Assembly (NCBI GenBank): GCA_029267635.1
Contig: JAJUIK010000008.1
Location: 18,740-82,739 of the forward strand
From: Moraxellaceae bacterium
GTDB taxonomy: Bacteria; Pseudomonadota; Gammaproteobacteria; Pseudomonadales; Moraxellaceae
Direction: 5' to 3'
Length of the DNA stretch: 64,000 nucleotides
The position numbers and the translations under genes were made by a program. Below the pieces are notes generated by a model. It saw only the letters and a program-made list of their open reading frames with translations, did no database searches and had not been told where the DNA came from. Shown here piece after piece: positions 44,683 through 55,662 of the stretch (position 1 is its first letter; the number at the start of each line of letters is the position of its first letter).

Positions 44683-45645
44683 ATGTTATTTCACTTGCCT
44701 AAATTTCCTGCCGAAATTCGCGTGACTCACTTAAATGCCCGAGTGAATGAACAACGTAAAAAAATCGCGCAGTGTACTGCGTCAAAACTGGAATTTTTAC
44801 AATTGACTCAGCAGTTGGCAAAAGAGGCAAGGGCGCGTAAAAAAAATAACCAGAAAATTTTTGTGATTGATTTTAAAGGTGATATTCAGGCTTCTGCGGT
44901 CGAAAATTTGCGCGAAGAAATTACCTTGTTCTTGGCGACTGCGAAAGCAGGCCGTGATCGTGTTGTTGTACGTTTAGAAAGCCCGGGTGGCATGGTTCAT
45001 GGCTATGGTTTGGCTGCGGCTCAGTTGGTACGTTTGCGAGATGCAGGTTTTCATCTCACCATTTGTGTAGATAAGGTTGCGGCAAGCGGTGGTTATATGA
45101 TGGCCTGTATCGCCAATGAGATTATTTCTGCTCCTTTTGCGGTCATGGGTTCGATTGGTGTAGTGGCGCAGGTGCCGAATTTTAATCGTTTACTGAAAGA
45201 GCACCACGTTGACTTTGAGCTCTACACAGCGGGTGAATATAAGCGTACTGTCACCATGTTTGGTGAAAATACCTCAGAAGGCAAGGCGAAGTTTGAGCAG
45301 GAATTACAGCAAACGCATGCCTTGTTTAAACATTTTGTGGAAAAATACCGTCCAAAACTGAATGTGGAAAAAGTCGCGACAGGTGAGCATTGGTACGGTC
45401 AGGATGCACTTGATCTGAATTTGGTGGATCAGCTAAAAACCTCGGATGAATATCTGTTGGGGTTATTGCCACAACATGATCTTTATGTGATCAGTACACG
45501 CCGCAAACCAACCTTGGGCGAGAAATTGGGATTACAGGCAGCACAACTCTCCGATCAGCTGATTCCTGCTGTCATGGATAAGATCATGAATCACGTGAGT
45601 AAAACCAATGGTTCATTAGTGCAATTCCGCGACACACAATTTTAA
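44683..45645 (+). CDS. sohB: SohB-type S49 signal-peptide/membrane protease
   Basis: A 320-residue S49 serine protease. The catalytic Ser is in VDKVAASGGYMMACIANEI and the general-base Lys in YTAGEYKRTVTMFGEN, the S-K dyad of SppA/SohB. Another conserved block is RLESPGGMVHGYGLAAAQL. Unlike E. coli SohB it has no clear N-terminal membrane segment from the ATG at 44683; the frame extends to 44563 but the extra residues fall in the pst terminator and are not credible. The enzyme may therefore be cytoplasmic or peripherally bound. Confidence 0.85.
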   Translation: MLFHLPKFPAEIRVTHLNARVNEQRKKIAQCTASKLEFLQLTQQLAKEARARKKNNQKIFVIDFKGDIQASAVENLREEITLFLATAKAGRDRVVVRLESPGGMVHGYGLAAAQLVRLRDAGFHLTICVDKVAASGGYMMACIANEIISAPFAVMGSIGVVAQVPNFNRLLKEHHVDFELYTAGEYKRTVTMFGENTSEGKAKFEQELQQTHALFKHFVEKYRPKLNVEKVATGEHWYGQDALDLNLVDQLKTSDEYLLGLLPQHDLYVISTRRKPTLGEKLGLQAAQLSDQLIPAVMDKIMNHVSKTNGSLVQFRDTQF

Positions 45646-45671
45646 TTCATTGGAATTAATCTTCCATTGAT

Positions 45672-45699
45672 CAAAGCACGCCAAGGCGTGCTTTTTTGT
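45672..45699 (+). terminator. Terminator of sohB
   Basis: AAGCACGC / GCGTGCTT stem with loop CAAG and six T. Confidence 0.85.
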
Positions 45700-45835
45700 T
45701 TTCTGATCATATTACTCATGTGGTACTGCTGATCTGGTGTTTATGCTGATAATAAAATGATATTTGCATGAAAAATTAATCAAAAATTAAGTTCTTAGCA
45801 ACATAATGCTGGCAAGATTTATAATGGATTAATTC

Positions 45836-46453
45836 ATGTCGAGTACAATAAACAGAGTACATTTGGATACCAATATCCGTTTTCTTCATCTGGTGATGAT
45901 GTTGAGTTTTCTTGGGGCTTATCTCACGGGTGATAGTGAAAAATGGCATCAATGGCATATGCTGTTTGGCTATACTCTGGCAATTGCTCTAGTTTTACGA
46001 TTAATGTGGCAGTTTCTGGCACCTACACTGGCAGTCAGTCAGCCATTTGGATTGCGCAAGCGCAGGATCATGGCTAAAAACTTGCTACAACTGGCGTGGA
46101 AAAAGGGTCAAGATTTATCATTGTCCAAAGTACCTTTACAATTAACCAGTGCAACATTGTTTCAATTCAGCATTGTACTGATTTTTATGCTGCTCCCCAT
46201 GACCGTGACATTGGGATATTTTACGGAAAACACGCATAGTCATTCTTTAAAAGAAATCCATGAACTTTTTGCCAATCTATTTTTGCTTACCGTGCTGATA
46301 CATCTGGCTTCATTATTGCTGAATAGTCTGTTACTTAAGCAATTTCTGGCCAAGAAAATGTTGTGGACTCGTGAAAACTCACTGATTACGTGGAACGTAA
46401 CTGTGCTGATGTTGAGCGGTTTTATTGCTTTCTGGAGCTGGTATTTGACCTGA
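45836..46453 (+). CDS. Cytochrome b561-family protein
   Basis: A 205-residue membrane protein with four hydrophobic segments and histidines at positions typical of di-heme b561/Ni-hydrogenase-type cytochrome b: FLHLVMM, HQWHMLFGY, KEIHELF and LIHLASL. It would bind two hemes b and pass electrons across the inner membrane. Its partner is unknown, and the residues are more divergent than in CybB. Its 3' end lies in a short tandem duplication (46443-46470). Confidence 0.82.
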   Translation: MSSTINRVHLDTNIRFLHLVMMLSFLGAYLTGDSEKWHQWHMLFGYTLAIALVLRLMWQFLAPTLAVSQPFGLRKRRIMAKNLLQLAWKKGQDLSLSKVPLQLTSATLFQFSIVLIFMLLPMTVTLGYFTENTHSHSLKEIHELFANLFLLTVLIHLASLLLNSLLLKQFLAKKMLWTRENSLITWNVTVLMLSGFIAFWSWYLT

Positions 46454-46470
46454 TATTTGACCTGATATTT
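46443..46470. repeat. Tandem 12-base repeat over the stop codon of the cytochrome gene
   Basis: ATTTGACCTGAT occurs twice in a row, followed by a third partial ATTT. The first unit holds the codons for Leu-Thr and the TGA stop; the second repeats that stop in the same frame. Confidence 0.9.
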
Positions 46471-46526
46471 AAGAAAACGGTAGATCGATGAAGTCTGAGT
46501 GAGTCCTGCAATCTTAAATGGATGAT

Positions 46527-46557
46527 CAAATGGGCTCAAATTTACAGCCCATTTTTA
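46527..46557 (+). terminator. Terminator of the cytochrome b561 gene
   Basis: AAATGGGCT / AGCCCATTT with a nine-base loop, then T residues. It lies between convergent genes. Confidence 0.8.
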
Positions 46558-46601
46558 ATGATCGGATCGTTCAGCAGATTGAATTGAGTGGTATTGACAG
46601 T

Positions 46602-47237
46602 TTATTTATCGTGGCGTTGACATTTGTATAAATAAGGAATGCCATAAATGACACCCCCCAGAATCGCTAAAAACATATCTTTATGCGCATCCCAGGCATC
46701 GCCCTGTTGGCCATTGTAGTTTTCGGCGGCCTCTGGAGACATGGTTAAGGCAATCCACCATTCCATCAGTTCATAGATCAAGCTTGAGGCCATAATAAAC
46801 TGAATAGCCAGCAGGAACAGGATATAAGGTTTGACGGGTGGCAGCCAAGCTTGAAATGTGCGGTAAATGAATGGGTAGAGCAACAGACCACAAGCAAAGT
46901 GAATCAGGCGGTCATACATATTGCGTGGCCAGCCCATACTTTGATCGAGATTAAGACCAAAAAGCTGGATGAGTAATTCATTATAAGGGACGAAAGAATA
47001 TAGATAATGCGCACCAATAATATGCAGGATCAAAAACACGTTATAGAGATGAAAGGACCATAAATCATAACCAAAGCGTTTGTTCAGTAATATTAACAGG
47101 ACCAGCATAACTACAGTACCGGACTGATGTAGCAGATAGGCTGCGAACTCAAGCGGCTGAATTGAGGCAAGAAGTGTGGCCAGCAAGACGAGTCCTAAGC
47201 TGATCCAATGTGCTGTAGTGAAATTCTTATAAATCAT
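46602..47237 (-). CDS. DUF2238 (YjdF-type) membrane protein
   Basis: A 211-residue inner-membrane protein with six or so hydrophobic segments. The family signature YDRLIHFACGLLLYPF, YELMEWWIALTMS and QQGDAWDAHKDMFLAILGG contains conserved His, Glu, Trp and Asp residues, hinting at a metal or substrate site. Function is not known. It is divergent from nothing close and upstream of purB's terminator, so it appears to be monocistronic. Confidence 0.87.
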   Translation of the reverse strand: MIYKNFTTAHWISLGLVLLATLLASIQPLEFAAYLLHQSGTVVMLVLLILLNKRFGYDLWSFHLYNVFLILHIIGAHYLYSFVPYNELLIQLFGLNLDQSMGWPRNMYDRLIHFACGLLLYPFIYRTFQAWLPPVKPYILFLLAIQFIMASSLIYELMEWWIALTMSPEAAENYNGQQGDAWDAHKDMFLAILGGVIYGIPYLYKCQRHDK

Positions 47238-47262
47238 GGGTGGTATCTAATTGTTTAGATAA

Positions 47263-47296
47263 AATAAAAAAGCGAAGCCTAGAGCTTCGCTTTTTG
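47263..47296 (-). terminator. Terminator of purB
   Basis: AGCGAAGC / GCTTCGCT with loop CTAGA and a T-run on the minus strand. Confidence 0.85.
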
Positions 47297-47314
47297 TACC
47301 ATAATTGTCAACAA

Positions 47315-48712
<1,398 letters not shown>

Positions 48713-48756
48713 TTAATTTTGGAATAAACGTAAAACGAATGTCGTTGCAGCATGGT

Positions 48757-49488
48757 TTAGACCACCTGATACTGCAAACGGGCTAAATCTTGAATATCTT
48801 GCAGCAGTTTACGCTTGCTGAAAACCATGTTCCAGGAACTGCCACCAAGCTGACGCCACAGGTGTGCCATTTGCAGGCCGGTAAAAAGGCTGGCACGAAT
48901 GCGGTTGGTATGTTGACTGTCTTTAAAGGCTTCCGGATTACCACGTACCAAAATCCGTGGATTAATCTGTCCGGCGGTATCGACATAGGTTTGGGCAAGG
49001 TTGGCAAGGATGCTCGGATGGAGATAGTTATGATCGAAGAATGACAGCTGTTTGAGAATTTTTTGTTGAGATTTTTCAATAATCTCCACAAACTTCGGGT
49101 TGCTATACACCTTTTTTTCTAGGCGTAACAAGGACATCGCATAAGACATGGGCAGTTTGGCATGTGTCAATTTGGGTAATTTGGACTTGGGTGTCACTGA
49201 AAAGGGTTGGGTTATGCTGCTTTCCAGCGTTTTCAAGCCTAAAGACACATCGGCAAGCTGATGAAAAAAGTCCAGGGTTTGTGTGGAATGATTACTGGTC
49301 GGACGGATATTCAGACTGGCTTTTAGCAACTGTTCAAAATAAAAATTGCCACTTTCACCAATGCTTTGGCGTCCAGTCATTGCGGTCATATGGGTGAGCT
49401 GGGCTGCCTGAAACACGGCAGCCAAAGCCAAGGCACGGTTTTGTCGTGCATTCAACGCAGAAGGCTGTTGAAAAGGAAGCTCAACCAT
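48757..49488 (-). CDS. hflD: HflD family lysogenization regulator
   Basis: A 243-residue, mostly helical protein starting with [20 protein letters not shown], the HflD signature. In E. coli HflD binds phage lambda CII and affects lysogeny; the normal role is unclear. Location between mnmA and purB matches the conserved gene order. It is somewhat longer than E. coli HflD (213). Confidence 0.9.
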   Translation of the reverse strand: MVELPFQQPSALNARQNRALALAAVFQAAQLTHMTAMTGRQSIGESGNFYFEQLLKASLNIRPTSNHSTQTLDFFHQLADVSLGLKTLESSITQPFSVTPKSKLPKLTHAKLPMSYAMSLLRLEKKVYSNPKFVEIIEKSQQKILKQLSFFDHNYLHPSILANLAQTYVDTAGQINPRILVRGNPEAFKDSQHTNRIRASLFTGLQMAHLWRQLGGSSWNMVFSKRKLLQDIQDLARLQYQVV

Positions 49489-49502
49489 GTGCCACAGTTC
49501 CT

Positions 49503-50648
49503 TTAAATAAAATCTGGTTTAGGCGCATTGGTATGTAAAATCACACCGCCACCTAAACAGATGTCATCAGTATAAAACACCACACTTTGCCCTGGAGTCA
49601 CGGCACGTTGCGGCTCATCAAATTCGACACGGACACGGTTCGCTTCACGGTCATCCCAATACAAGGTACAGGCCTGATCTGGCTGACGATAACGGGTTTT
49701 GGCAGTGCAACGGAATCCGCTGGCTGGTATCTCTTGTTCACCGGCAACCCAGTCGATATTATCCGTCCACAAGATATTGCTTTGCATGAGCGGATGTTCA
49801 TGTCCTTGACCGACCACCAAGCGGTTGCCTTCCAGATCTTTATATAGTACGAACCATGCACCTTCTTGCGCACCTTTCATACCACCAAGACCGATCCCGC
49901 CACGTTGTCCCAAGGTATAATACATCAGGCCATGGTGTTCACCGACTTCCTGACCATTATCCAGTACGATTTTGCCCGGTTGTGCTGGCAGATACTGTTT
50001 CAAGAAATCATTAAAGCGGCGTTCACCGATAAAGCAGATCCCGGTTGAATCTTTTTTCTTGGCGGTAATTAAACCGAGTTCTTCGGCGATTTTACGCACT
50101 TGCGGTTTTTCAATTTCACCGACAGGAAATAGAGTCTTGTTAATTTCACGGCCATGCACGGCATGCAGGAAGTAGGTTTGATCTTTGTTTTGATCCAGGC
50201 CACGTAATAATGGCGCGTAGGCCTCACCTTTAGAGTTGTATTGGGTTGCACCGCGGCGCGCATAATGGCCTGTCGCAATAAAATCAGCGCCCAGTGTCAT
50301 GGCGTGATCTAAGAAAGCGCGAAACTTGATTTCTTTATTGCAGAGAATATCAGGATTAGGTGTACGGCCCGCAGCATATTCTGCCAGGAAATGTTCAAAG
50401 ACACGATCCCAGTATTCCATGGCGAAGTTGGCGGTATGCAGCTTGATGCCAATCTTGTCACAGACGGCTTGCGCATCGGCCAGATCTTCCAGGGCCGTAC
50501 AGTATTCCGTGCCGTCGTCTTCTTCCCAGTTTTTCATGAAAAGACCTTCAACCTGATAACCTTGTTGAAGTAACAGTGCGGCAGAAACAGAAGAATCTAC
50601 ACCACCTGACATACCGACGATGACACGTTGTTGCATAGGATTAGGCAT
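49503..50648 (-). CDS. mnmA: tRNA-specific 2-thiouridylase MnmA
   Basis: MnmA places sulfur at position 2 of the wobble uridine in tRNA-Lys, -Glu and -Gln. Motifs: PP-loop [16 protein letters not shown]; first catalytic Cys in [12 protein letters not shown]; second Cys in [13 protein letters not shown]. The 381-residue length is standard. The start overlaps the nudJ stop by eight bases; a second ATG four codons in (MQQRV) is also possible. Confidence 0.96.
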   Translation of the reverse strand: MPNPMQQRVIVGMSGGVDSSVSAALLLQQGYQVEGLFMKNWEEDDGTEYCTALEDLADAQAVCDKIGIKLHTANFAMEYWDRVFEHFLAEYAAGRTPNPDILCNKEIKFRAFLDHAMTLGADFIATGHYARRGATQYNSKGEAYAPLLRGLDQNKDQTYFLHAVHGREINKTLFPVGEIEKPQVRKIAEELGLITAKKKDSTGICFIGERRFNDFLKQYLPAQPGKIVLDNGQEVGEHHGLMYYTLGQRGGIGLGGMKGAQEGAWFVLYKDLEGNRLVVGQGHEHPLMQSNILWTDNIDWVAGEQEIPASGFRCTAKTRYRQPDQACTLYWDDREANRVRVEFDEPQRAVTPGQSVVFYTDDICLGGGVILHTNAPKPDFI

Positions 50649-51126
50649 CCAAATGAGAGGTTAATGAGGGAGAAAAATGCTCATAAATTAGCGATAGTGG
50701 AAATTGCTTGCCAGCCAGTGCATCTTCCACTGCTTTGATGACCAAAGGGCTGCGGGCACGGGCAGACGCTTGCAACTCATCCAGATTCATCCATGCGATG
50801 CCGGTAATGCCGGTATCGAGCTCAGCATCTGGATTATAGCCAATGCTATGCGCTAAAAAGCAGAAACGGTAATAGGTGCGATCCGGAAACATGGGTGGGG
50901 TATAAGTATACACACCAAGCAGATGATCAATTTTTACGTCGTGACCGGTTTCTTCCAGCGTTTCCCGAATGGCGGCTTGAACCAGGGTTTCACCATATTC
51001 TACATGACCTGCGGGTTGGTTAAATACCGTGTGAACCACACCTTCGGTATGTTCTTCAACGAATAGATAACGTCCGTCTTTTTCTACGACTGTAGCAACG
51101 GTGACATGCGGTGTCCAAGCGGTCAT
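50641..51126 (-). CDS. nudJ: NudJ-type Nudix phosphatase
   Basis: A 161-residue Nudix hydrolase with a full box ([22 protein letters not shown]). The E. coli homologue, also upstream of mnmA, hydrolyses HMP-PP and nucleoside tri- and diphosphates; the same role is inferred. It heads the minus-strand nudJ-mnmA-hflD cluster and is coupled to mnmA by overlap. Confidence 0.9.
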   Translation of the reverse strand: MTAWTPHVTVATVVEKDGRYLFVEEHTEGVVHTVFNQPAGHVEYGETLVQAAIRETLEETGHDVKIDHLLGVYTYTPPMFPDRTYYRFCFLAHSIGYNPDAELDTGITGIAWMNLDELQASARARSPLVIKAVEDALAGKQFPLSLIYEHFSPSLTSHLDA

Positions 51127-51254
51127 TAAAAAGCACCATAGGATAAAAGTCGTATTCTACGAAATTTATCCGTTTATGGCTATGCTGATCTACAGGCGAG
51201 ACCGTTGATATCAGATAAAATGAGTTGCTGAACCATTCAGTGCGCCCCACTCGC

Positions 51255-51803
51255 TTAGTAATCGTGCTGATTTTCCTTATGGTGATTCATCACTTTGACA
51301 TAATGCGTGGCGGAATAGGGTAAAAAGGCGATTTCTTTTTCGGTCAGTGGGCGCACCTGCTGTACTGGACTGCCGACATACAGATAGCCACTTTTGAGAA
51401 TCTTGCGTGGTGGTACCAGACTGCCGGCGCCAATCATGACGTTGTCTTCAATGATGACATCATCTAGCACGACAGTATTGATGCCGATCAGTACGCGATT
51501 GCCGATGGTACAACCATGCAGGGTGACATGATGACCAATAGTCACATCTTCACCAATCATGAGCGGTGAACCATTCGGTTTGGCCTCACTTTTATGGCTG
51601 ACATGCAGCATGGCATGATCCTGCACATTACTGTTACGGCCAATCTGAATGCGGTTGACATCACCACGAATCACGGCAAAAGGCCAGACCGAGACATTTT
51701 CGGCCAAAGAAACATCACCAATTACCACAGACATCTCATCGATATAACAGGTGGAATCCACTTTGGGATGGTGTTCTAAATAGGGACGAATATTTTTTTT
51801 CAT
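51255..51803 (-). CDS. Gamma carbonic anhydrase family (YrdA-like) protein
   Basis: A 182-residue left-handed beta-helix protein with hexapeptide repeats. The gamma-class zinc-ligand histidines are visible in HAMLHVSHKS and IGHHVTLHGCTIGNRVLIG. YrdA-type proteins have weak or no carbonic anhydrase activity. It is a trimer in relatives. It stands 130 bases behind nudJ with no shared transcript evident. Confidence 0.88.
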   Translation of the reverse strand: MKKNIRPYLEHHPKVDSTCYIDEMSVVIGDVSLAENVSVWPFAVIRGDVNRIQIGRNSNVQDHAMLHVSHKSEAKPNGSPLMIGEDVTIGHHVTLHGCTIGNRVLIGINTVVLDDVIIEDNVMIGAGSLVPPRKILKSGYLYVGSPVQQVRPLTEKEIAFLPYSATHYVKVMNHHKENQHDY

Positions 51804-51843
51804 TGGATTTGGATCAGATTGTTTTTCATTGCATCAGTATAAA

Positions 51844-51882
51844 ATAAAAAAGCATTCATACCGAAGATATGAATGCTTTTTC
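51844..51882 (-). terminator. Terminator of dacC
   Basis: Perfect stem AGCATTCATA / TATGAATGCT with loop CCGAAGA; A-run on the plus strand gives a T-run on the minus strand. Confidence 0.9.
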
Positions 51883-51896
51883 AAGACAGCCTGAAA

Positions 51897-53045
51897 TTAG
51901 AACAGGTTGCTGAAGAATTGCTTGATATGGTCTAGCATACGAGAGAAGAAACCAGCTTCTTCCACTGCCTTTAATGCGACCAAAGGTTTTTCGGCGATCA
52001 CTTTACCATCGAGGCTGGCGACCAGTTTACCAATCACTTGACCTTTTTGTAGCGGCGCGTTTAATTTTGGCTGTACCACCAGTTGGGTTTTAATCTTGTC
52101 TGCCTGGCCTTTTGGCATCGTAACATTGAAGTTTTCTGCTAAACCGATTTGGACATCATTTTCTTGACCAAAATAGACTTTGCTTTTAGCAAGAACTTGA
52201 TTGGCTGGCTGGACATTGACGGTTTCAAAGTTGGCATAACCCCAAGAAAGTAGCTCACGTGTTTGAGAGGCACGCTCGTTCATGCTTGGTGCACCAAAGA
52301 TCACCGAAATCAATCGCATTGGGCCACGTTTGCTGGAAGTGGTTAAGCAGTAACCCGCTTCTTCGGTATGGCCGGTTTTTAAACCATCTACGCTTGGATC
52401 CGTGTAAAGCAGGGCATTACGGTTGCCTTGCTTGATGCCATTAAAGGTAAATTCTTTTTCAGAATAGATCGGATAGTATTTTGAACTGTCTTTAATGATG
52501 TGCTGAGCCAAGGTTGCCATATCTTTGGCCGTGGAATAGTGGCCTTCAGCAGGCATACCGGTAGAGTTCATGAAATGCGTATTGCTCATGCCAATACGTT
52601 TTGCTTCCTGGTTCATGGCATGTGCGAAGGTGCCTTCATTGCCTGCAATGTGTTCGGCCATGGCTTTAGAGGCGTCATTCCCCGATTGAATGATAATGCC
52701 GCGCAACATTTCCAGCACGGTTGCCGTACCGTTCAGCGGCACGTACATACACGATTCTGTGCTGCTGCCTCGGCACCAAGCCGATTCGTTCATGCGGACT
52801 TTCTCATCTTCAGTGAGTTCGCCTTTTAATAATTTCTGCTCGATGAGGTAACTGGTCATCATTTTGGTCATCGAAGCAGGAGCCAGTTTTTCATTTTCGT
52901 TTTTTGCCGCCAGGATTTGTCCGGTCTCGTAATCCATCAACACATAAGATTTATTATTGAATTCTGGTGGTGCGGATAAGACGGTTGCTGCATAAGAAAA
53001 ACTAGGTAAAAGTAGCAGTGCAGCAATGGCGCTTTTCGGGGTCAT
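51897..53045 (-). CDS. dacC: D-alanyl-D-alanine carboxypeptidase PBP5/6
   Basis: A 382-residue S11 carboxypeptidase. Signal peptide with SYAA cleavage region; active-site SMTK, SGND and KTG (DGLKTGHTEEAG); C-terminal beta domain; and an amphipathic terminal helix (SRMLDHIKQFFSNLF) for membrane attachment. It trims peptidoglycan pentapeptides. The TTG start at 53060 is less likely than the ATG at 53045. Second paralog of the gene at 11240; this one is closer in length and ending to E. coli PBP5/6. Confidence 0.93.
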   Translation of the reverse strand: MTPKSAIAALLLLPSFSYAATVLSAPPEFNNKSYVLMDYETGQILAAKNENEKLAPASMTKMMTSYLIEQKLLKGELTEDEKVRMNESAWCRGSSTESCMYVPLNGTATVLEMLRGIIIQSGNDASKAMAEHIAGNEGTFAHAMNQEAKRIGMSNTHFMNSTGMPAEGHYSTAKDMATLAQHIIKDSSKYYPIYSEKEFTFNGIKQGNRNALLYTDPSVDGLKTGHTEEAGYCLTTSSKRGPMRLISVIFGAPSMNERASQTRELLSWGYANFETVNVQPANQVLAKSKVYFGQENDVQIGLAENFNVTMPKGQADKIKTQLVVQPKLNAPLQKGQVIGKLVASLDGKVIAEKPLVALKAVEEAGFFSRMLDHIKQFFSNLF

Positions 53046-53157
53046 TCTAGGTGTTTCCAATCGTAGTACAGGGGCACAAATAAGCTAGCATTCTAGGGCA
53101 AAGCAAAGCCGACTGCTATGGGCAAATTCGGCTTATTTCATACAGTATTGTAACTAT

Positions 53158-53544
53158 TTAGTTTTGGTTGCCATAAGCCATCACATCCTGGCAGACCTGT
53201 TTATTTTCTGCATCTCCTGCGGCTTTGGCATCTTGTTGGGCTTCTTTCAGCACTTTCTCGAATTTTGCTGTTTGGCTCAGCTGTTTTAGTGCTTTCACAG
53301 GATCTTTTTCTTGCGGAAGGTGGTCGCGAGTCAGACTGGCATAACCTTGCTGAAATTGGACATTTTCTCCGATCAGTTCCGGACAAATATCTGACAGTAC
53401 ATAAATGGCCGCTAATTCTTCCTGGGTAATCTGTTGTTGGGTAATTTCAATATTTTCTGTTGGAGCTGCATGCACGCTGGCGATTGCCATCCATGTACTC
53501 ATGCCCAGGCCATAGGCCGATGTTTTGATCCAGTTGAATGTCAT
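53158..53544 (-). CDS. Exported hypothetical protein, 128 residues
   Basis: I do not recognise it. A signal peptide (about residues 1-26, ending SVHAAPT) precedes an acidic, helical mature part (QQQITQEELAAIYVLSDICP) with two cysteines (ICPEL and QVCQDV). That may form one disulfide. The ATG at 53544 follows AGGTTAAAC; the TTG at 53565 lacks a ribosome site. No operon neighbour. Residue pattern agrees with small periplasmic helical proteins of Acinetobacter. Confidence 0.65.
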   Translation of the reverse strand: MTFNWIKTSAYGLGMSTWMAIASVHAAPTENIEITQQQITQEELAAIYVLSDICPELIGENVQFQQGYASLTRDHLPQEKDPVKALKQLSQTAKFEKVLKEAQQDAKAAGDAENKQVCQDVMAYGNQN

Positions 53545-53858
53545 GTTTAACCTAATTATTTGCAATGAATAATAATCGGAAATAGCCTAATACTTTTAAA
53601 GCAAAAATGTAGCAGAAAAATGTATTGATGCTGTTGTTTTGAAATGGAATTGAGCAACTAATTAAATGGAAACAGGTGAAAATACAGCTTAAAAACAAAA
53701 TCGATGAGGAGTAACAGCACTGCAATCTTTTTAAGAGGAAACACACGGAATGTGATTCAGACTTGAATTGAGGGTGGATGTCTCGGGGCAACAGGATATA
53801 ATCCTGCAGCAGATTCCATGAATTGTTTTTTGCTGCTATTAAATAGATCGAGATTTTT
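53545..53858. other. Intergenic region before surE
   Basis: About 310 bases with no gene I can support. It holds the divergent promoters of the exported hypothetical gene (minus) and surE (plus), and the inverted repeat at 53792-53806 over the surE -10. Confidence 0.5.
53792..53806. promoter_or_regulatory. Inverted repeat over the surE -10
   Basis: CAGGAT-ATA-ATCCTG is a perfect six-base inverted repeat. The TATAAT at 53797-53802 inside it is the likely -10 of surE, so a protein bound here would block transcription. Confidence 0.4.
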
Positions 53859-54635
53859 GTGAATATTCTTCTTGCTAATGATGATGGTGTTTTTGCACCC
53901 GGTATTCAGGCACTGGCGCAGGCTTTGCGTCCTTTGGGCCGTGTGGTAGTTGTGGCGCCTGAAAGTGAACGGAGTGGTTTTTCCAGTGCGTTGACCTTGG
54001 ACCGTCCGTTACGTGCAGTACCGATTGCCGAAGATGTGTGGGCCGTGAATGGCACGCCTGCGGACTGTGTGTATTTGTCCATGAATGGTCTGTTTGATTT
54101 TGAGTTTGACCTGGTGGTGAGCGGCATTAATAGTGGCGCCAACCTCGGTGATGATGTGTTGTATTCCGGAACGGTTGGTGCGGCCTTTGAAGGTCGGCTG
54201 ATGAAACAGCCAGCACTTGCCGTGTCTTTGGCCGGAAGTAACGTGCGGTCTTATTTGCGTGCGGAAGATTATGCCGTGGCTGCCCAGTGGATGCATGATT
54301 TTATTGCGGCAGGTGTACCCAAATTGCCACCGCGCCATATTTTGAATATTAATATTCCGGATGTGGAAGAGTTGCAGGGCGTGCAAATTACCTATCAGGG
54401 GCATCGTACCCAAGGTAAACCGATCACCAGCCATGTCGATCCGCGTGGCCGTCAAGTGTACTGGATTGGTCTGGCCGGAGAGGCGGTAGCCGAACCGCGT
54501 AAAAATATCAGCAATATCCAGTCGGATTTTTTTGCCGTGTCCAACGGTTATGTCAGCATCACGCCGATTCAGATGGATGCGACCAATTACGATGTGTTGT
54601 TGACTTTACAGACCCAATTGAGCGATACAGAATAA
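53859..54635 (+). CDS. surE: 5'/3'-nucleotidase SurE
   Basis: A 258-residue metal-dependent nucleotidase: [19 protein letters not shown] (metal Asp pair), [29 protein letters not shown], and [20 protein letters not shown]. It dephosphorylates nucleoside monophosphates and short polyphosphates. It starts at a GTG behind GAGATTTTT, the conserved position for the family. Adjacent to nlpD, as in the enterobacterial surE-pcm-nlpD-rpoS locus, but pcm is missing. Confidence 0.95.
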   Translation: MNILLANDDGVFAPGIQALAQALRPLGRVVVVAPESERSGFSSALTLDRPLRAVPIAEDVWAVNGTPADCVYLSMNGLFDFEFDLVVSGINSGANLGDDVLYSGTVGAAFEGRLMKQPALAVSLAGSNVRSYLRAEDYAVAAQWMHDFIAAGVPKLPPRHILNINIPDVEELQGVQITYQGHRTQGKPITSHVDPRGRQVYWIGLAGEAVAEPRKNISNIQSDFFAVSNGYVSITPIQMDATNYDVLLTLQTQLSDTE

Positions 54636-54756
54636 GTCGAGAAAAACGAATGTTATAACTTTGTGAAAAAGCAGGCTTGAAACAGGCGTTCGAGCTTTCT
54701 TTTTTGCTACTCTTAGCGCACCTGATTTTTTCTGTCTGACGTAGAGAGGGAAAGCA

Positions 54757-55569
54757 ATGCAATTGCTTCGACAACATCAATTATTCACAGTGCCAACGCA
54801 TATGCTCAAAACCATCATGTTGTCTATTGCCGTTGTTTCAACAGTTGCCATTACCGGTTGTGCATCCAAACCACAAATCAACAATTCAGCACGTTATGCC
54901 GTTGCACCTAATTTTTATACGGTTCGCTCGGGCGATACCCTTAGCAGTATTGCTGCACGCTACGGTCTGAGCTATATCAGCATCGCTGAAATGAACGATA
55001 TTGCACCGCCATACCGGATTTATGTTAATCAGTCGTTACGCTTGAAAGATTCCGGAAACCGCCGTAGTACCACACAAGCGATTACGCAAGCTGCCCCGAT
55101 TCAGCGTCAAAGTGTAAGTATCCCGACTGCGCCAGTGACCACGACACCAAGTGTGACCAGTCAGGCACCTACAGCATCAGTAGATACCTCCAGAGCAAGT
55201 AAGTTACGCTGGGTCAAACCTTCAAATGGGGCGATCTTGCAAAACTTTAATCTGGCCAATAATGTCAAAGGCACACGTTATACGGGTACGCAAGGTGATC
55301 CAATTTATGCTGCTGCCGATGGTCAGGTGGTTTATGCAGCGGATGGTCTGAAAGAATATGGTAACTTGGTGTTGATCAAACATATTGACGGTTACATTAC
55401 AGCGTATGCACATAATAGTAAAATGAATGTGAAAAGCGGTGAGAATGTCCGCGCTGGACAGAAAATTGCGGAGATGGGGTCGAGCGGAACCAATCGCGTG
55501 ATGCTGGAGTTCCAGGTGCGTCTAGACGGAAAACCGATTAATCCAAGCAGTGTTTTACCAACTAATTGA
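54757..55569 (+). CDS. nlpD: NlpD-type LysM/M23 lipoprotein, probably catalytically inactive
   Basis: A 270-residue lipoprotein with a lipobox near residue 34 (VAITGC). LysM domain at about 55-100 (FYTVRSGDTLSSIAARYG) binds peptidoglycan; a Thr/Pro/Ser linker and a C-terminal LytM/M23 domain follow. The zinc ligands are changed: the first motif reads GTRYTGTQ instead of an H...D pattern, and the final HxH is MLEF. It should therefore activate amidases (AmiC-type) for septal splitting, as E. coli NlpD does. The ATG follows AGAGAGGGAAAG. Confidence 0.88.
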   Translation: MQLLRQHQLFTVPTHMLKTIMLSIAVVSTVAITGCASKPQINNSARYAVAPNFYTVRSGDTLSSIAARYGLSYISIAEMNDIAPPYRIYVNQSLRLKDSGNRRSTTQAITQAAPIQRQSVSIPTAPVTTTPSVTSQAPTASVDTSRASKLRWVKPSNGAILQNFNLANNVKGTRYTGTQGDPIYAAADGQVVYAADGLKEYGNLVLIKHIDGYITAYAHNSKMNVKSGENVRAGQKIAEMGSSGTNRVMLEFQVRLDGKPINPSSVLPTN

Positions 55570-55662
55570 TAAAAATAATGCAAAACGTGAAATTCCCCGT
55601 ATAATACAATGAGTTGCTTTTATCAAAAGGATGGGGCATCTCATAATTTCAGAGGGAAATTT

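Noticed and set aside
46240..46539. Minus-strand frame with KYQVKYQV repeats
   Set aside because: It is the shadow of the 12-base duplication and of the cytochrome gene; no ribosome site.
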